Below are positions 63,501 through 64,000 of a stretch of 64,000 nucleotides of DNA, one piece after another (within the stretch, counting starts at the first letter, position 1; each line of letters starts with the position of its first letter). The position numbers were made by a program, and so were the translations under genes. Source of the DNA: Flavobacteriaceae bacterium (GTDB lineage Bacteria > Bacteroidota > Bacteroidia > Flavobacteriales > Flavobacteriaceae); NCBI GenBank assembly GCA_028279515.1, contig JANQNQ010000008.1, positions 558,001 to 622,000 of the forward strand. Direction: 5' to 3'. The notes below the pieces were generated by a model. That model saw nothing but the letters and a program-made list of their open reading frames with translations, ran no database searches and was not told the origin of the DNA.

Positions 63501-63987
63501 TGAATTCACCCAGTTTATCATAGCCTATGTTTCCGTTTCCGTCTGCATATTTAAAACGAATTTCAAAGACACCGTCGGGTAGATTAAAGGTTCTTGCTTC
63601 TAGTTGTATTCCGGGAGAGGCCCAACTTTTACTTCGCTTTAAATCAAAAAGTGTTTTGAATCCTCTATAACTGTCAAAGTCATCCACATAGATAAAGTCC
63701 AATTCAATCTCAAAAGAGGAAGCCGAAGTCATGGCCTGCGCCAACGAAACAGGAAGCTTGATTCCTTCTTGGTTAACTGGCTGCGCACCTTGCCCGTTTG
63801 TAGTTGTCACGTACGACAAATTATTATTGGGCTGATCTTGTTGCCTCACCATGTATTGTCCATGGTATCCGCCGATGGCATCATTCAAGGTGCCATCAAA
63901 AGTGTATTCGGCAATCTGGCCCATGGTTGGTTGTATACCTGCGATTACGAGGAGTAGCACAACAGTAAAGAGTAGCTTTGTTTTCAT
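60586..63987 (-). CDS. M60 (enhancin/mucinase-type) metallopeptidase with LamG-like domain and 'QLP' domain
   Basis: This 1133-aa secreted protein has a signal peptide (LLFTVVLLLVIAGIQPTMGQ) and a LamG/concanavalin-like domain at about 25-245. An M60 peptidase follows, with the usual lead RPTGYYAAPGEAVTVTVPASM, then GGAIYIEIP and the zinc motif HELGHN (His629, Glu630, His633). The C-terminal domain (nt 60589 to about 61390) starts PKVFLQGSYLNPNTGEE, has loops DVNEDGEVVFLN and DVNMDGEVIFLN, and ends QQLP. M60 enzymes known elsewhere cleave mucin-type glycoproteins. It is followed by a terminator. The remaining 13 bp to the window end are untranslated leader. Confidence 0.92.
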   Translation of the reverse strand: MKTKLLFTVVLLLVIAGIQPTMGQIAEYTFDGTLNDAIGGYHGQYMVRQQDQPNNNLSYVTTTNGQGAQPVNQEGIKLPVSLAQAMTSASSFEIELDFIYVDDFDSYRGFKTLFDLKRSKSWASPGIQLEARTFNLPDGVFEIRFKYADGNGNIGYDKLGEFSFGEPIKINFIIDFDNNSWTSIINDSQFSTAFFPDDISLAIMRPLMATYRPFVSWQNNVFQNIDITPDWYKALMTYDNLKIYAPKKPSSVPTLTAALVEMTDHILGNQTLTQTQIDGYLADILINYQGNYTVAKTEIDNYLSAYENAFEPLFASGVKVNVGTLPAIDRIAIALQQDIFDREFVLGNIENMAGTTFEAAQVYPGSVDPAAPRIASATVPIKASHVRDPGYALHAEVHGVIRPTGYYAAPGEAVTVTVPASMTNQGIRAIVGAHTIDLSHKITSINRFPRIGKKFDIATTEIKVANPFGGAIYIEIPPDLDLGWQDVTIEGAVKSPYFRYVNGQPIDVAQWQTDLTNAHVKWVDVESDKMMFTMPLSATDSTDPTAIMDKWSEMWDAVSTVAGRPLDPSRAEYMLVDRRGPFESFGAGYPMVMPNSDDLDNVSPNLHWNPLRILDENYVEDTNTFVMYHELGHNMSFPTPPGEAETVVQLLSVPMINVLAQDIDLTLTKVEAEAHTRDLAAMNWMIAHNFRNNQPMGCDPTVNSNVCSELRYQIRGGGKYWEISELYGIDGLGAINNVFYEYWANNGGQETLGIYITREEYIQAATEATGENLTSLLHFWGYVPEEQQRLDLDSYPQSDAFYKRLLYYRSIVPLTQAEFEPWHDQLVNTVAGNPGRVTDIYNNYDAENIGQQILDQIDYLLELYFGKTKASPKVFLQGSYLNPNTGEETLMRDSLREQDYITSSSAYLDQVAANPSIFNKGGITGAGAIDDDIVDWVFVMLRDENDANNIVNQQSALLQRDGDVVGTDGASALRFTVAPGNYYLSVHHRNHLGVMTANPIALSDTPVDIDFTDATNEITFGAHAQTTFGMPTNVFGMWAGDVNEDGEVVFLNTGAESVDIKQLVLDVSTEESPFGASVFYKPQGYYAADVNMDGEVIFLNAGNELLYIKDNILAHPSNQIFNSVFYKILQQLP

Positions 63988-64000
63988 AGTAGTGAGGTTT

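Overview
The window (about 40% GC by eye) comes from a bacterium of the phylum Bacteroidota, most likely a marine or host-associated member of the Flavobacteriaceae. The evidence is threefold. Three secreted proteins end in type IX secretion (T9SS) type A sorting domains. Several promoters have the Bacteroidota form (-33 TTTG/ATTG, about 19-21 bp, -7 TAnnTTTG). Typical flavobacterial families occur: a VCBS/ASPIC lipoprotein, 7TM-AraC regulators, DUF2652, an M13 lipoprotein peptidase, persulfide dioxygenase-rhodanese and NAD-type threonine dehydrogenase. I see no tRNA, rRNA, CRISPR array, insertion sequence or prophage.

Left half (1-36.7 kb): mostly small housekeeping and accessory operons. 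These are acetyl-CoA synthetase (cut by the window edge) with a PhyH-type dioxygenase; a large FG-GAP lipoprotein whose start codon lies in a perfect palindrome; an AraC regulator with a small lipoprotein; a LytS/LytTR-type two-component pair next to a 17-residue head-repeat surface protein; a YceI / 7TM-AraC / DUF2652 run; a sulfite exporter with persulfide dioxygenase (sulfide/persulfide detoxification); threonine dehydrogenase; a large Asp-box T9SS protein; M13 and M28 peptidases; a CBS protein; a GIDE-like membrane protein; PhzF; a short SSB; an intradiol dioxygenase-like lipoprotein; and an acyltransferase.

Right half (36.7-64 kb): one co-directional minus-strand locus of giant surface proteins. 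Four carry BspA-like (DUF285) 25-residue repeats arranged as modules, each headed by a PKD-like 'FITTW...WGDG' domain. One of these is fused to a subtilisin protease (2494 aa). A fifth is an M60 (enhancin/mucinase-type) metallopeptidase. All five end in the same roughly 260-residue C-terminal domain, which holds two dockerin-like DxNxDG loops and terminates exactly in Gln-Leu-Pro. A YadA-head-like repeat protein and a small T9SS type A protein complete the set. Between them lie two paralogous membrane regulators, one with TPRs and one with multiple TM segments, sharing the same coiled coil plus LuxR-type HTH.

The locus appears to be a regulon. A 16-bp motif (GTTAWGTTTTTGTCAC) sits exactly 10 bp upstream of the -33 box of two structural transcription units and, inverted, in front of the regulator operon. 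Three of the units end in stem-loops with a conserved GAAGGG core in the loop and covarying stems, just before the terminator. I infer a co-regulated adhesion/host-glycoprotein-degradation system in which the 'QLP' domain is a shared export or docking module. The sequence features are seen directly; the system-level function is inference.
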